Shown here piece by piece: positions 17,567-27,321 of a stretch of 64,000 nt of DNA (position 1 is the first letter of the stretch; every line of letters starts with the position of its first letter). Source of the stretch: Acidaminobacter sp. JC074. GTDB lineage: Bacteria > Bacillota > Clostridia > Peptostreptococcales > Acidaminobacteraceae. The DNA is taken from positions 98,941 through 162,940 of the forward strand of contig NZ_VANV01000017.1 of NCBI RefSeq assembly GCF_022496765.1, in the 5' to 3' direction. The translations under genes were made by a program, and so were the position numbers. Under the pieces are notes generated by a model. That model had not been told where the DNA came from and ran no database searches. It was given only the letters and a program-made list of their open reading frames with translations.

Positions 17567-19417
17567 TTACTTCCAGTTAGCATCAAGAATAGCTCTTGGC
17601 CATGCCCATAATGCGTTAGTGTTGAAGTTCTCTAAATCAGAAACATATAAATCGTGGTAATTGTTTGAGTAAACAGGGATTACAGGAACTTCTGCGTTCA
17701 TAACAGTGATCCATCTTCTCCAGTTTTCTCTATACTCGTCAGCACCTGTAATTGGATGTGCATTTTCGATATCGTCTAATAATTGATCCCACTCTTCAAC
17801 AGTTAAAGCGCTACCACCAGCGAATCTTGGACCGTTGTTTGAAGGTTGACCCCAAGGCATGATCTTATCAGATGCATAGTCGCCTTTTGGATTAGACTTG
17901 ATTGTGTAACCAGTACCACCAACGAAAGCATGATATTGTCTTTCTTCAGTTTGGTCACCAGTCCAGTGTCCGTACATTACTGGCCAGTCAAGACCGTGTA
18001 AAGATACGTTGAAACCTAATTTAGATACATAATCATCATTCCATACTAAGTTATAAGTATCTGACCAGAATGAAGTATAAGTGATCTTAATTTCTAAAGG
18101 TTCACCTTTCCACATATAAGTGTCGCCATCTTTAGTTAAGTTAGCGTATTCGCCTTCTGTCTTAGCAACAGCAGCGTCTAATAATTCGTGAGCTTTTGCA
18201 ATGTTTGCTTCTTCGTCGAATTTACCATTAGCATCTACGATATCGTAGTTGATTAATGAATCTTCGAATCTAGAGTTAGCAGCAGTACCTAACATTGACA
18301 TTTCGTCATCATCGTACATCATCCATTGGTTCTTAGAGTAAGGACCTTGAGATGCGATACCGTATTCACCTAAGAATAACTCGATAACTTTTGGTCTGTT
18401 AAATACAAATGCGAATGCTTGACGAACTTCTGTTAAAGCAAATGCTTCGTAGTCAGTGTGAAGTACAACAGTACCACCACCGTGTCTGAAGTAGTTGTTA
18501 GTAGTTAAGAAATCAGCTTCCTTAGCAGCATCAATCTTTTCAGCTTCAACTGTTCTACCTAACATATCAACTTCACCTTGTAATAATTGGTCTAACTCAG
18601 TTTCAGATGGAGTAACCTTAACGATAATTTCTTGAATCGCAGGCATTTTACCAACGTAATCTGGGTTAAGCTTTAATCTTACGTACTCTGACTCTTTGAA
18701 TTCAGTCATCATGTAAGGACCGTAACCAATTGGGTTGCTAATTGTAGACTTAACATACTCTTGAACGTTTTGACCTGCAGCAGCAGCACCTTCAGTGATA
18801 GTATCTTCAGCCATGATCCAAGTCTCATAGAAAACTGTAGCATCAGTAGTAAAGATAACTTTCTTTAACTTGAAAGTAATTGTGTTTGCAGCTTCGTCAA
18901 TAGTAATAGTATCAACATAGTCAGCCATTGAAGATGAACCACCAGTAGCAGCTAAAGCTTCAGTAGCCATGTAGAATTCGTAAGTGAATTTGATATCGCT
19001 TACAGTTAATTCTTCACCATTGTGGAACTTCATACCGTCAACGATTTTGAAAGTCCACTCAGTTAAGTCTTCTGATACAGTTTTTTCTTCTACCATTGGA
19101 GAATCAATTACTTCACCAGCAGCGTTATCAGTCATAAGGCCGTAACCCCAAACTAATTGTCTGATGTTTTTGTCGTAAGTTGAATTTGTCCAACCAGCAT
19201 AGAAGTCACCGTTGAAGTCAGCAGATGCAGCCACGAATGGTCTCATGTTAACTTCGTCAGTTTCTGTTTCAGTTTCTGTAGCAGTTTCAGTAGCAGTCTC
19301 AGTCTCTGTAGCAGTTTCCGTACCAGCATTGTTGTTTGCAGGTTCGTTACTTCCGCCACAAGCTACTAGCGAGAACACTAATACCATTGCTAACAGTAAA
19401 GTAATAAATTTTTTCAT
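17567..19417 (-). CDS. oppA: Oligopeptide ABC transporter substrate-binding lipoprotein OppA (opp1)
   Basis: 616 aa. Signal peptide with lipobox LVAC (lipid-anchored Cys20), then a low-complexity Thr/Glu/Ala linker (about 32-52) and a family 5 solute-binding domain (SBP_bac_5) with typical motifs such as WTFKIVDGMKFHNGEELT. Membrane-anchored extracytoplasmic receptor for peptides. First gene of opp1; GGGAGGGT ribosome binding site. A TTGACA/TAGAAT promoter lies about 270 bases upstream, giving a long leader. Confidence 0.94.
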   Translation of the reverse strand: MKKFITLLLAMVLVFSLVACGGSNEPANNNAGTETATETETATETATETETETDEVNMRPFVAASADFNGDFYAGWTNSTYDKNIRQLVWGYGLMTDNAAGEVIDSPMVEEKTVSEDLTEWTFKIVDGMKFHNGEELTVSDIKFTYEFYMATEALAATGGSSSMADYVDTITIDEAANTITFKLKKVIFTTDATVFYETWIMAEDTITEGAAAAGQNVQEYVKSTISNPIGYGPYMMTEFKESEYVRLKLNPDYVGKMPAIQEIIVKVTPSETELDQLLQGEVDMLGRTVEAEKIDAAKEADFLTTNNYFRHGGGTVVLHTDYEAFALTEVRQAFAFVFNRPKVIELFLGEYGIASQGPYSKNQWMMYDDDEMSMLGTAANSRFEDSLINYDIVDANGKFDEEANIAKAHELLDAAVAKTEGEYANLTKDGDTYMWKGEPLEIKITYTSFWSDTYNLVWNDDYVSKLGFNVSLHGLDWPVMYGHWTGDQTEERQYHAFVGGTGYTIKSNPKGDYASDKIMPWGQPSNNGPRFAGGSALTVEEWDQLLDDIENAHPITGADEYRENWRRWITVMNAEVPVIPVYSNNYHDLYVSDLENFNTNALWAWPRAILDANWK

Positions 19418-20312
19418 AAATACCCTCCCTATGATTTATGACCTATACTTTATATTGTACTTAGTTGTGATCCTTTTAAGATTCTTGTAATATTCAGACA
19501 TTTCTATTTTTTTGATATTTCTATCATCAAATCATCCTGTCAGACTAAAACAATTGTCTCTCCATTTTCACGCCTAAGATAACAACCGCTATTAACTTAT
19601 AAAGAACAGTTTTGTGATAAAGTATCAAATTCCTTCAAAAAAGCTCACACTTCTTTAGAACTTTGCTGACTTTAATCACAATGAAATTCTACCCCTTTAT
19701 AGCTGTATTGTCAAGTTAGCGAAGCTCGCATTGCAAGGCTTTCAAGCTGCATCAATAGTCTGAAAATTCTAAAAAAATGTCATATTTTACTTCAAATGAG
19801 TCATGAATTTAACGGTTTTGATGTCATAATCTGTAAAATATTATCTTGGCGCTTTTTAGACAAAATGAGTATACAAGCGCTTTTCAGTTTATTCTTTCTT
19901 TATATTCAGTTAAGATTTTATATATATTGGCTTAAAATAATACTTCGGACTCCGAAATTTTCTATGAACAGAATATATTCATTTAGGAAATAGAATTATT
20001 ACAAAGAATTAATATTTACTTTTTGAATTGAGTATCAGATTCAAGATTTCTTGCAAAATGAATTCACAATTGTATTAAAAATTCCGTTTTTTCTACAATT
20101 TCTTGCATCTCCAAATAATGAGCTTTTATCGTCAAAATACCAATCATAAGTATTTTCATCTTCAGGTCATTTATAGGCTTTATCATCTTTCTTCTTATAT
20201 AAAGAGACACAGTTTTAACTGTGCCTTTTAAATGAAGTTTCCTGTTTACTTGTTAAGAGCCATGATGAATGAGGCTTCAACGATAATGCAAGCTTTCATA
20301 TTAAATAAGTCA
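19418..20312. other. Intergenic region: opp1 leader and no recognisable gene
   Basis: About 895 bases. 19418-19680 would be the untranslated leader of opp1; no known riboswitch or T-box was recognised. Beyond the promoter the sequence is A+T-rich. It contains inverted repeats GCGCTT/AAGCGC (19849-19880) and TTCGGA-c-TCCGAA (19944-19956), and a CACAGTT-tt-AACTGTG hairpin (20208-20223) with a weak T-run on the minus strand that may end the 20313 gene. A 65-codon plus-strand frame (19796-19993) has no ribosome binding site or protein-like composition. Confidence 0.6.
19686..19714 (-). promoter_or_regulatory. Sigma-A promoter of opp1
   Basis: Minus strand: TTGACA (19709-19714), exactly 17 bases, TAGAAT (19686-19691). 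Near-consensus and correctly placed to transcribe oppA with a leader of about 260 bases. Confidence 0.8.
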
Positions 20313-20888
20313 TTAATCCTCATTTATCTGAATGCCAACCTGAAAGGCCTTTTGCTTCATAAGTGGAAAATACCTTATCATAGCCAGCATTGCCTTTAAA
20401 GAGGAAAAGGATGTTTTAGCTCCCTGCTTAAAACGATCAAATGATGACCAGGCAAACAACATGATATTATACTCACCATCTAAAGACTTTAACTCATGGT
20501 CAAACTCAGCACCTTGGTTTTCGTGAATGATAGCCATAAAAGCCTTACGTCTTTTGACAAATCGGTCCTTATGCTTCATTTTAATACTTCTAACGCCAAA
20601 TTCTATTGTTTGATGGTCTTTAAGTGTCTGACTAAGTGTGTTGTCCCAGCCATTTTCTGAAGTCATAACAGTGTTTACCATTATATCTAGTTCTCTATCT
20701 CTTGTATTGACAGCTTTAATGTGGCCAGAAGATGGCCATCCCGTCAACTCAATATAAACATCTTGAGCACCTTTTTTTGAATAAGAAGCTTTCGACTGAT
20801 AAACCTTTCTAAAGATGGTATTCTCGTATGACGACAGTTCAAGCGGGCCATTCGCTCTGTAGATGATCAATCTGTATATTTCACTCAT
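20313..20888 (-). CDS. Hypothetical protein in the SDR operon
   Basis: 191 aa, soluble, no signal peptide. The sequence has basic patches (KMKHKDRFVKRRKAFMAII) and a C-terminal helical region. I do not recognise the family. It starts 9 bases after the SDR gene in the same direction, so it probably acts in the same pathway. The C-terminus is followed by a weak hairpin. Confidence 0.65.
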   Translation of the reverse strand: MSEIYRLIIYRANGPLELSSYENTIFRKVYQSKASYSKKGAQDVYIELTGWPSSGHIKAVNTRDRELDIMVNTVMTSENGWDNTLSQTLKDHQTIEFGVRSIKMKHKDRFVKRRKAFMAIIHENQGAEFDHELKSLDGEYNIMLFAWSSFDRFKQGAKTSFSSLKAMLAMIRYFPLMKQKAFQVGIQINED

Positions 20889-20897
20889 ATTGACCTC

Positions 20898-21713
20898 CTA
20901 AAACTTCAAGCCAGTAAAGTCATAGGCATAGGTCATGAGTTTCTTGTAGACCGTACGGCCATTTTTAACCTTATCTTTTGGTTCTTTTTTCTTACCTAAG
21001 ATATAGAAAGAGCCAGGACTTGCCTGTGAGTTTATTATATAGGAAGCAATGCGTTCACCTGATTCTTCTGGTTCAATCATCCCCATCATCTTAGAAATCA
21101 ATCTCACCATGACATTTTGGCTTTTTACCGTATTGGTATTCACAATACCTGGTTCCATATACTCATAAGGTATATCGGTTAATTTATCTTGATTAACATA
21201 ATTAACCATCAAATTATTGGCCATAAAACCCATATAGGTTGTGTCACTGCCTTTATAATCAGGAGACTTAAGTTTGTCAAACTTAATTGGTTTAATAAGC
21301 GTTGCACCTCCAATATGAAGGACACGGCCACTTCTTTCCTTTAGTAAGTCATCCAACATCACAGAAAACATGTATCTTGAAAAGAAACCAATTGTAAAGC
21401 CCATATCCATACCATCTTTCGATAGTCTTGGTTTCTTAAACATAGCATTGGCATTTAAAATCAAGAGGTCCAGTCCCTTATAGTTTTCTTTATACGTATC
21501 TAAAAATTTCCTGTTGCCTTCTAAGGTCGATAAGTCCACTATAAAAAGTTCATGATTGCCTTTAGGATTTATCTTATTTAAAGTAGCAATAACCTCTTGT
21601 CCTTTTTCCTTACCAAGCCCTAGAACATGGATCTGGTAGCCTTTCTTTGCCAGACTAATTGCAGTCGATCTACCTATACCATCTGTTGCTCCTGTTATTA
21701 AAGCTGTTTTCAT
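20898..21713 (-). CDS. Short-chain dehydrogenase/reductase-like protein lacking the usual catalytic Lys
   Basis: 271 aa. The N-terminal NAD(P)-binding motif TGATDGIGRS (residues 7-16) and NANAMF after strand 4 fit the SDR family (retinol-dehydrogenase/WWOX-like branch). The position of the YxxxK active site reads YMGFMANNLM: Tyr is present but Lys is replaced by Met. Loss of the Lys would cripple classical hydride transfer, so this may be a binding protein or have altered chemistry. Between a disrupted tetR gene and a hypothetical gene. Confidence 0.85.
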   Translation of the reverse strand: MKTALITGATDGIGRSTAISLAKKGYQIHVLGLGKEKGQEVIATLNKINPKGNHELFIVDLSTLEGNRKFLDTYKENYKGLDLLILNANAMFKKPRLSKDGMDMGFTIGFFSRYMFSVMLDDLLKERSGRVLHIGGATLIKPIKFDKLKSPDYKGSDTTYMGFMANNLMVNYVNQDKLTDIPYEYMEPGIVNTNTVKSQNVMVRLISKMMGMIEPEESGERIASYIINSQASPGSFYILGKKKEPKDKVKNGRTVYKKLMTYAYDFTGLKF

Positions 21714-21723
21714 ATATTCTTCC

Positions 21724-21764
21724 TTTCATACATGTGTTTGTTTATTTAATCATATTGTATGAAA
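21724..21764. promoter_or_regulatory. Spaced inverted repeat upstream of the SDR gene
   Basis: TTTCATACA (21724-21732) and its exact complement TGTATGAAA (21756-21764) flank 23 bases in the spacer between the SDR start and the disrupted tetR. The arms could be two half-sites of an operator or a weak stem. Confidence 0.4.
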
Positions 21765-21808
21765 CACAAGGTCTACTATCAATGTACAGAAAATCAGATG
21801 TGTGCATA

Positions 21809-22282
21809 TTATATTGAAAGGTTAATTTCTTTTATCAGAGCTTCCTTATTTAAGACACCCAACTCATACTGTTTTAAGAGGGCCACAAGAAGATTTAAAA
21901 TCTTTCTTTCATTTAAGTTGTTGGTATTTATAAACTCAAAGAGTTTTCTTAAACCATAGTCTGAGCAGATGACACTTAAATAGTAGGATTCAAACACATG
22001 AAAGAGTTCTTCACTAAAGCCCTTAGTCCTTAGGTCTTCTAGAAAGTTGTTTTCTTCAAACAAGGTTTTGCAGTCCATATTGGAAAATGCAAAAACATAA
22101 TTGTACAGATCTTCTAAAGACGAAAAATATGAATAAAATGTTCTTCTCTTAATATCAGTGATCTCACATATTTCAGTGACCTTTGCATTTTCGAAGGCTT
22201 TGCTTACCAGATATGTTTTAGACTTATGATAAATATCATGCTTCTTTTAAAAGCTTAAATTATTAAATGTTTGTGTTGGCAT
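21809..22282 (-). pseudogene. TetR-family regulator interrupted by an in-frame stop
   Basis: Reading from the ATG at 22282 (GGAGA ribosome binding site in front), the frame gives MPTQTFNNLSF, a TAA at codon 12 (22247-22249), then continues in the same frame through a good TetR helix-turn-helix (VTEICEITDIKRRTFYSYFSSLEDLY) and helical C-terminus to the stop at 21809: 157 codons in all. A single change (for example GAA to TAA) explains it. The only ATG after the stop is at 22078, which would give an 89-residue protein without the DNA-binding domain. Nonsense mutation or sequencing error. Confidence 0.8.
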
Positions 22283-22326
22283 ATTGTCTCCTTTTAAATT
22301 ATTATATCATCAAAAAAAATAGAAAA

Positions 22327-22358
22327 GGCATTACATAAGCATATAGCCATGTAAAACC
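22327..22358 (-). terminator. Terminator of the opp2 operon
   Basis: Minus strand: GGTTTTACAT / ATGTAATGCC with a 12-base loop (one mismatch, one G-U), followed by TTTTCTATTTTTTTT. It lies just after the last gene of opp2. Confidence 0.65.
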
Positions 22359-22365
22359 TCTTTTT

Positions 22366-22881
22366 TTAAGCTCTAGCGATGAACAATAAAATAATTGCTG
22401 GAATACCACTAATGACAGCTCCAATAAAACATGATTTGTAGTAAAAGCCTGGTATTGGATTTTCTTCTTTTAACTGAACATACGTGTAATAATCAGTAGC
22501 CATGCCCTTGCCCATTATCATCTTAGCAAAGGATTTCGCACCATATACAAGGGGTGATAAGATGTTCATATTGCTCATTAGCATCATCCATCCCATGAAA
22601 AAGAACAAAATTGATACCAACCAAACAGCATTACAAATAGCTAAAAGTGATGTGCTGTCTTGCCAAAACAAGGCGAAGGCAAAGATGCCGCCAGCAGCAA
22701 TAATCATAATGATGATTGTTCTTACCAGCTTTATTCTTTCTGAACGTTCTTCCTCGCTCACAAACTCAAACTTAGGTTCATCAGAATCAATGTCAAAATC
22801 AATATTCTTTTGTATCATATCTGAAGGGTCAATAACATCTGAATCAACGTCATTGACAAAGGTAAACTTATCATCTTTCAT
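22366..22881 (-). CDS. Membrane protein, DUF3899-like
   Basis: 171 aa. An acidic N-terminal tail (about 1-50) precedes three or four membrane helices. The pattern of an NAVW helix, a GWMMLMSNMNILSPLVYG segment and a YVQLKEE loop before the last helix resembles DUF3899, a small Firmicute membrane family of unknown role. AAAGGAC precedes the ATG. It lies 4 bases after the 253-residue gene, last in the opp2 transcription unit. Confidence 0.65.
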   Translation of the reverse strand: MKDDKFTFVNDVDSDVIDPSDMIQKNIDFDIDSDEPKFEFVSEEERSERIKLVRTIIIMIIAAGGIFAFALFWQDSTSLLAICNAVWLVSILFFFMGWMMLMSNMNILSPLVYGAKSFAKMIMGKGMATDYYTYVQLKEENPIPGFYYKSCFIGAVISGIPAIILLFIARA

Positions 22882-22885
22882 CGCT

Positions 22886-23647
22886 TTAGTCCTTTATGTC
22901 ACATATTCTTTTGCATTCCTTAAAAGCAAAATAAGCATATTTGCTTGGATACCAGTCACCTGGGTTTAGGCCAAGTAAGCCACCTTTATTATCATAAATA
23001 AATGTTAAATTAATCAAAGTGTGCTTGCCGGCTTCATACAAAATCGCTGTTTCTACTTCTTCTCTTGCCTTTTCATTTATCATATCATACTTTTTAAACT
23101 GTAGAGTGATTCGCTTAATGACTTTTTCGTAATCTTTGTGCTTCATGTAGTAAGCTTGAATCCCCTGATCAACTTCATCCCCATAAAAGTCAAAGTCATC
23201 TTGTTTGGCTATTACAAGAAAAACTAGACTAGCTTCTGAGTTGTTTAGTTTGGGTAACTTATTATGATGTTTACACAAAATAAGATGTCTCAAATCTTCC
23301 TGTACAAGTTCATAGCCATCCTTTTTTAAATGATCAATCCAAGCGGTTGAGAAAAGGTGTTTGTTACACTTTTCAAGCTTAGGCTCATTTATAAGCAATT
23401 TCGCATAGTTGACATGCATCTTATAATAAAGAAACTTAGGTGTGAGTGCAAATATCAAAATCAAATAGCCCATAAGAAGTAACAAATATATTGTCCCTAA
23501 GTGTACACTAGAGACCAAATTACCAAGGTATAATATGAGAAATGATCCCAGCATTAAAATAGCTGGGATCATCAAAAGAAAGAGAATAGAATTCATCTTT
23601 CTTTTGTATTGTTTATAATTTTCTTGTCTATCTATTTTTCTTTCCAT
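22886..23647 (-). CDS. Hypothetical membrane protein linked to opp2
   Basis: 253 aa. Two N-terminal membrane helices (about 17-40 and 48-68) followed by a soluble cytoplasmic domain of about 180 residues with no motif I recognise (GLLGLNPGDWYPSKYAYFAF near the C-terminus). The start lies 16 bases inside the preceding lipoprotein gene with only a weak ribosome binding site, so translation is probably coupled. Confidence 0.65.
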   Translation of the reverse strand: MERKIDRQENYKQYKRKMNSILFLLMIPAILMLGSFLILYLGNLVSSVHLGTIYLLLLMGYLILIFALTPKFLYYKMHVNYAKLLINEPKLEKCNKHLFSTAWIDHLKKDGYELVQEDLRHLILCKHHNKLPKLNNSEASLVFLVIAKQDDFDFYGDEVDQGIQAYYMKHKDYEKVIKRITLQFKKYDMINEKAREEVETAILYEAGKHTLINLTFIYDNKGGLLGLNPGDWYPSKYAYFAFKECKRICDIKD

Positions 23648-24429
23648 GATGCATACAGCGTTATACGCAGCTTCCTTTCAAATGGTTGACCATTGATGTA
23701 GAATTCACCAGTTCCATCTCTCTTAACATTCCAGCCCTCAAAAGTATACTTGTCAGTATCTTTTGGTACCTCAAAGTCAATAGAATCACCATAGTTAACA
23801 CTCATACGTGTCACATCTAGCTTAGGTGCATCGTCTTCTGGATAATTGATATTGAACTTTACATCAACGACAATTGGCTTCCAGTGAGCATACAGGGTTA
23901 CGTCCTCAAATACTTCAGGAATTTTTAAATAACCCTTGTCACCAGGAATAGTTGTGATCTTACCATCTGCATCTTTCCATTCATAATCATACCATGAAAC
24001 GAAGGCAAATCCTTCTTGAACAGGAAGCGGTAGTACAGCGAACTCACCACCACGGAATGTTTTAACATAATCGTCTGAAGGCATTTCGCCACCATTAAGG
24101 ACATATTCAATATCAAAGATTGAAGGCTCCCAATCAGCATAGAGTACAATAGACTCACCGCCTAAGGTATCTTTATCAAAATCCCATGCTTCTTTTTTAT
24201 AGTAATCTTTGTACCAGCCTGCGAAAATATAACCTTCTCTTGTTGGTACTTCTGGTGCTTGAATTTTTTGACCTTCTTCTAAGTTTAAATAACTTGCTAC
24301 CATAGATGCATTTTGATTTGATGTAAAGAACATAACATTGATAGAGTTATCAACTTCCGGTTCACTATTACATGAGGTTAATGCAAATAATGCAAGCATC
24401 ATCATTAATAAATAAATTACTCTCTTCAT
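23632..24429 (-). CDS. Lipoprotein with three InlB-type (Listeria-Bacteroides) B-repeats
   Basis: 265 aa. Signal peptide with lipobox LTSC (Cys20). The rest is almost entirely three B-repeat modules, each ending in the typical G-W...LYA-W pattern: FAGWYKD...LYADW, FVSWYDY...LYAHW and FEGWNVK...LYASW. These small beta-rich surface modules occur in internalins and many surface proteins of Gram-positive bacteria and are used for binding or as stalks. Its start overlaps the oppF stop (ATGA), tying it to the transporter whose own OppA also has B-repeats. Confidence 0.88.
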   Translation of the reverse strand: MKRVIYLLMMMLALFALTSCNSEPEVDNSINVMFFTSNQNASMVASYLNLEEGQKIQAPEVPTREGYIFAGWYKDYYKKEAWDFDKDTLGGESIVLYADWEPSIFDIEYVLNGGEMPSDDYVKTFRGGEFAVLPLPVQEGFAFVSWYDYEWKDADGKITTIPGDKGYLKIPEVFEDVTLYAHWKPIVVDVKFNINYPEDDAPKLDVTRMSVNYGDSIDFEVPKDTDKYTFEGWNVKRDGTGEFYINGQPFERKLRITLYASWKEK

Positions 24430-26291
24430 TGTACATCACCTGGTCTTTCATTTGTATCAAAATACTCATTCTTAATCTTTTCAAACTCAGCGTCGTTCAC
24501 ATACACAGAGTGTCCTGGAACAATCTCTCTTAGAGACGGCTTATCATGACGGTAATCATGGGCTGTAGCTGGATTGTAACCAATCTTAATTCTGTTCTTT
24601 TCATAATCTGGATCCGGCTGTGGTACAGCTGATAACAATGATTTTGTATATGGATGCATTGGATTATTAAACAACTCTTCTGCTTCAGCCATTTCTACAA
24701 TCTTACCATAATACATTACTGCAATTCTATCACAGAAGAATCTAACTACTGACAAGTCATGGGCAATAAACATAATTGTTAAGCCTAACTCATCTTTAAG
24801 ACCATGTAATAAGTTCAGTACTTGGGCTCTGATTGATACATCCAGTGCCGAAATAGGCTCATCAGCAATAACAAAATCAGGTTCCATAATCAAGGCTCTT
24901 GCAATACCTATTCTTTGACGTTGTCCACCAGAGAACTCATGAGGATATCTTGCAGCGAAAGAAGCTTGTAAACCAACCTTTTCAAGCATAACAGCTACTT
25001 TTTCTTTAATTTCCTCTTGACTATGACCACCCTTGATAACAAGACCTTCACCAACAATTTCCTCAACTGTTAGACGAGGATTTAGTGATGAAATAGGATC
25101 TTGGAAGATCATCTGCATCTTTCTTGAAGTCTCTAAAGCTTCTTTAGACTTGTTCACATCTTTATAGTATGCGATTTTTTCCTTCAGTTTAGAAACCTCT
25201 TCTTGTTCCCACTTCTGGATGGCTTTCTTCTCAGCTTCAAGCGCACTGATATCAACACCTAGGGCCTTATTATCAGGGACTTTAGAAGTCGCTTCTTTGG
25301 CCTTTGATTTCAACTCAGAAATGTTTTTCTTAAGCTTAGAAACCTCAGCCTTTTGTCTGGCCTTTTCTTCATTAATCTTAGCCTTAATAGCAGAAGAATC
25401 TGGCTTAGCTAACTTAGTCTTATCTTTCTTATATTGGTCCTTTAAGGCTGAAACTTGAGTCTTCTTATCGTTTGTTAAAACTTTAATCTGAGCCTTAGCA
25501 TCTGATTTAGAAACAATTTGACCTTCTGCTTCAGCAATTAAAGGCTTGTATCTTTCTTCTAACTTTTTAAAGATCTGATCATACTTAGCATTAAGATCTG
25601 CCATTCTCTTTTCAATGACACTTTTTTCAAGGGCAGCTGATTCCTTAAGACCAACTGTCTTACGGCTAAGTCCCAGCTTATGTCTTGCAACTTCTTTGTT
25701 GTATTCATCTTCAACAACATTTTTAGTTGTGCCTTTAATCTTTTCAACTGCAAGCTTATACTTATGTTCTACTTTAGCGACTTCAAGTTCATACTTATTT
25801 TTTATTCTATATGTTTCATCTCTATGGTCGTCTAAAGGTTTTCTTAAATCTTTTAAAACTTCTTTATTGGCTTCTAAAACCTTATTCAAATTGTGTTCAG
25901 CATCAATAAGGTCATGTTCTAACTTTTCTTCAATTTTATGAACAGCTTCTGCATGCTTATCAATCTCAACAAGCTTTCTTTTAGCTTCTTCTTTAACTTC
26001 TACGATTTGTCTCTCTATACCTTTATGCCCAGCTGAAATGATGTCGCCATTTAACTTAACGGTACCTTCTGTTGCACTGTAAAGCTTCATTACTGTACGG
26101 CCAGTTGTTGTTTTACCACAACCCGATTCACCTACAACACCAAATACCTCTTGCTCATAGACATTGAACGAGACCCCATCTACTGCAGGTACAACCAGCT
26201 TGTTTTTACCGGTACCTGAAGTAAAGTGTTTTTTAAGGTTATCCACCTCTAAAACAACTTTTCTATTATCTACAACATGATTATTTTCCAT
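24426..26291 (-). CDS. oppF: OppF-type ABC ATPase with a 300-residue coiled-coil insertion (opp2)
   Basis: 621 aa, almost twice the usual size. Walker A is GESGCGKTT (54-62). At about residue 91, just after the strand that follows Walker A, a Lys/Glu/Ala-rich region begins and runs to about 385, with heptad-like coiled-coil character and almost no Pro or Gly. The normal sequence then resumes with [16 protein letters not shown] (Q-loop Gln397), signature SGGQRQR (454-460), Walker B FVIADEP (473-479) and H-loop His511. All catalytic motifs are intact, so it should be a working ATPase. The insertion point faces away from the nucleotide site in this fold (inference). Large OppF insertions are known in mycoplasmas. 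Confidence 0.93.
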   Translation of the reverse strand: MENNHVVDNRKVVLEVDNLKKHFTSGTGKNKLVVPAVDGVSFNVYEQEVFGVVGESGCGKTTTGRTVMKLYSATEGTVKLNGDIISAGHKGIERQIVEVKEEAKRKLVEIDKHAEAVHKIEEKLEHDLIDAEHNLNKVLEANKEVLKDLRKPLDDHRDETYRIKNKYELEVAKVEHKYKLAVEKIKGTTKNVVEDEYNKEVARHKLGLSRKTVGLKESAALEKSVIEKRMADLNAKYDQIFKKLEERYKPLIAEAEGQIVSKSDAKAQIKVLTNDKKTQVSALKDQYKKDKTKLAKPDSSAIKAKINEEKARQKAEVSKLKKNISELKSKAKEATSKVPDNKALGVDISALEAEKKAIQKWEQEEVSKLKEKIAYYKDVNKSKEALETSRKMQMIFQDPISSLNPRLTVEEIVGEGLVIKGGHSQEEIKEKVAVMLEKVGLQASFAARYPHEFSGGQRQRIGIARALIMEPDFVIADEPISALDVSIRAQVLNLLHGLKDELGLTIMFIAHDLSVVRFFCDRIAVMYYGKIVEMAEAEELFNNPMHPYTKSLLSAVPQPDPDYEKNRIKIGYNPATAHDYRHDKPSLREIVPGHSVYVNDAEFEKIKNEYFDTNERPGDVQ

Positions 26292-27321
26292 AATGTAACT
26301 TACCTCTATTCTCCCTTAATCTTATCGTCGCTTCAGGCAACTCTACCTTAGGTGCATCAGGGTGTAACAACCATGTTGCAGCATAATGTGTATCTGTAAC
26401 CTTAAACATAGGTGGTTGCTCCTCAAAGTCAATTTTCATTGCATACTTGTTACGAGGTGCAAATGCATCACCCTTAGGTGGGAAAATCATATTCGGTGGT
26501 GTCCCAGCAATAGCATCTAGATGTTTAGATGTTGCAAGGTTAGGCATTGATGATAACAAGGCCCAAGTATATGGATGTTTTGGATCATAGAAGATTTCTT
26601 CTGTTTCACCGTATTCAACTATCTTACCTGCATACATAACAGCAACTCTGTCAGCTACGTTGGCTACAACACCTAAGTCATGTGTAATGAATATAATCGA
26701 TAGTTTTCTTTGTAATTTAAGTTCATTGATCAGCTCAAGAATCTTACCTTGAATCGTTACATCAAGTGAAGTTGTCGGCTCATCACAAATCAGTACTTCT
26801 GCATTATTTGCTAGTGCTATGGCAATAACAATTCTCTGTCTCATACCACCTGAAAACTGGTGTGGAAACTGATTGAATCTCTTTTCTGGCTCGCTGATGC
26901 CAACACGAGTTAATAACTCAAGCACCCTTTCTTTAGCCATAGCCTTAGGCATGCCTTGCTTGTAGATCAAAGCCTCTGCAATTTGCTTACCAACCGTTTG
27001 AATTGGGTTTAATGAAGACATTGGATCCTGGAAGATCATAGAGATCTTAGAACCTCTAATATTATGCATTTGTTCTTCACCAACTTGTGTTAAATCAAGT
27101 CCGTCAAACAATACTTCGCCATCTTCATAAATTGAGTTACCTGCTAAAAGACCCATAATCGTCTTAGCAGAAACACTTTTACCTGAACCTGACTCACCTA
27201 CTATGGCAAGTGTTTCACCTTTATATAAATCAAAAGATACTCCTCTGATTGCATGTAAGATACCATATTGTGTTTTAAATGATATGGCCAAATTTTTTAC
27301 TTCTAAAACTTTTTCACTCAT
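26281..27321 (-). CDS. oppD: Oligopeptide ABC transporter ATP-binding protein OppD (opp2)
   Basis: 346 aa. Walker [10 protein letters not shown]-loop in [12 protein letters not shown], signature SGGMRQR, Walker [10 protein letters not shown]-loop HDLGVVAN. Unlike OppD of opp1, the C-terminal Cys cluster is missing; the tail has [13 protein letters not shown] instead. Overlaps oppF by 11 bases and oppC by one (TAATG). Confidence 0.94.
   Translation of the reverse strand: MSEKVLEVKNLAISFKTQYGILHAIRGVSFDLYKGETLAIVGESGSGKSVSAKTIMGLLAGNSIYEDGEVLFDGLDLTQVGEEQMHNIRGSKISMIFQDPMSSLNPIQTVGKQIAEALIYKQGMPKAMAKERVLELLTRVGISEPEKRFNQFPHQFSGGMRQRIVIAIALANNAEVLICDEPTTSLDVTIQGKILELINELKLQRKLSIIFITHDLGVVANVADRVAVMYAGKIVEYGETEEIFYDPKHPYTWALLSSMPNLATSKHLDAIAGTPPNMIFPPKGDAFAPRNKYAMKIDFEEQPPMFKVTDTHYAATWLLHPDAPKVELPEATIRLRENRGKLHYGK

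Noticed and set aside
19796..19993. Plus-strand 65-codon open frame
   Set aside because: No ribosome binding site, low-complexity composition and no family resemblance.
24426..26291. Two genes wrongly fused (ABC ATPase plus coiled-coil protein)
   Set aside because: The ATPase motifs continue in order on both sides of the insert in a single frame, so it is one protein with an insertion.
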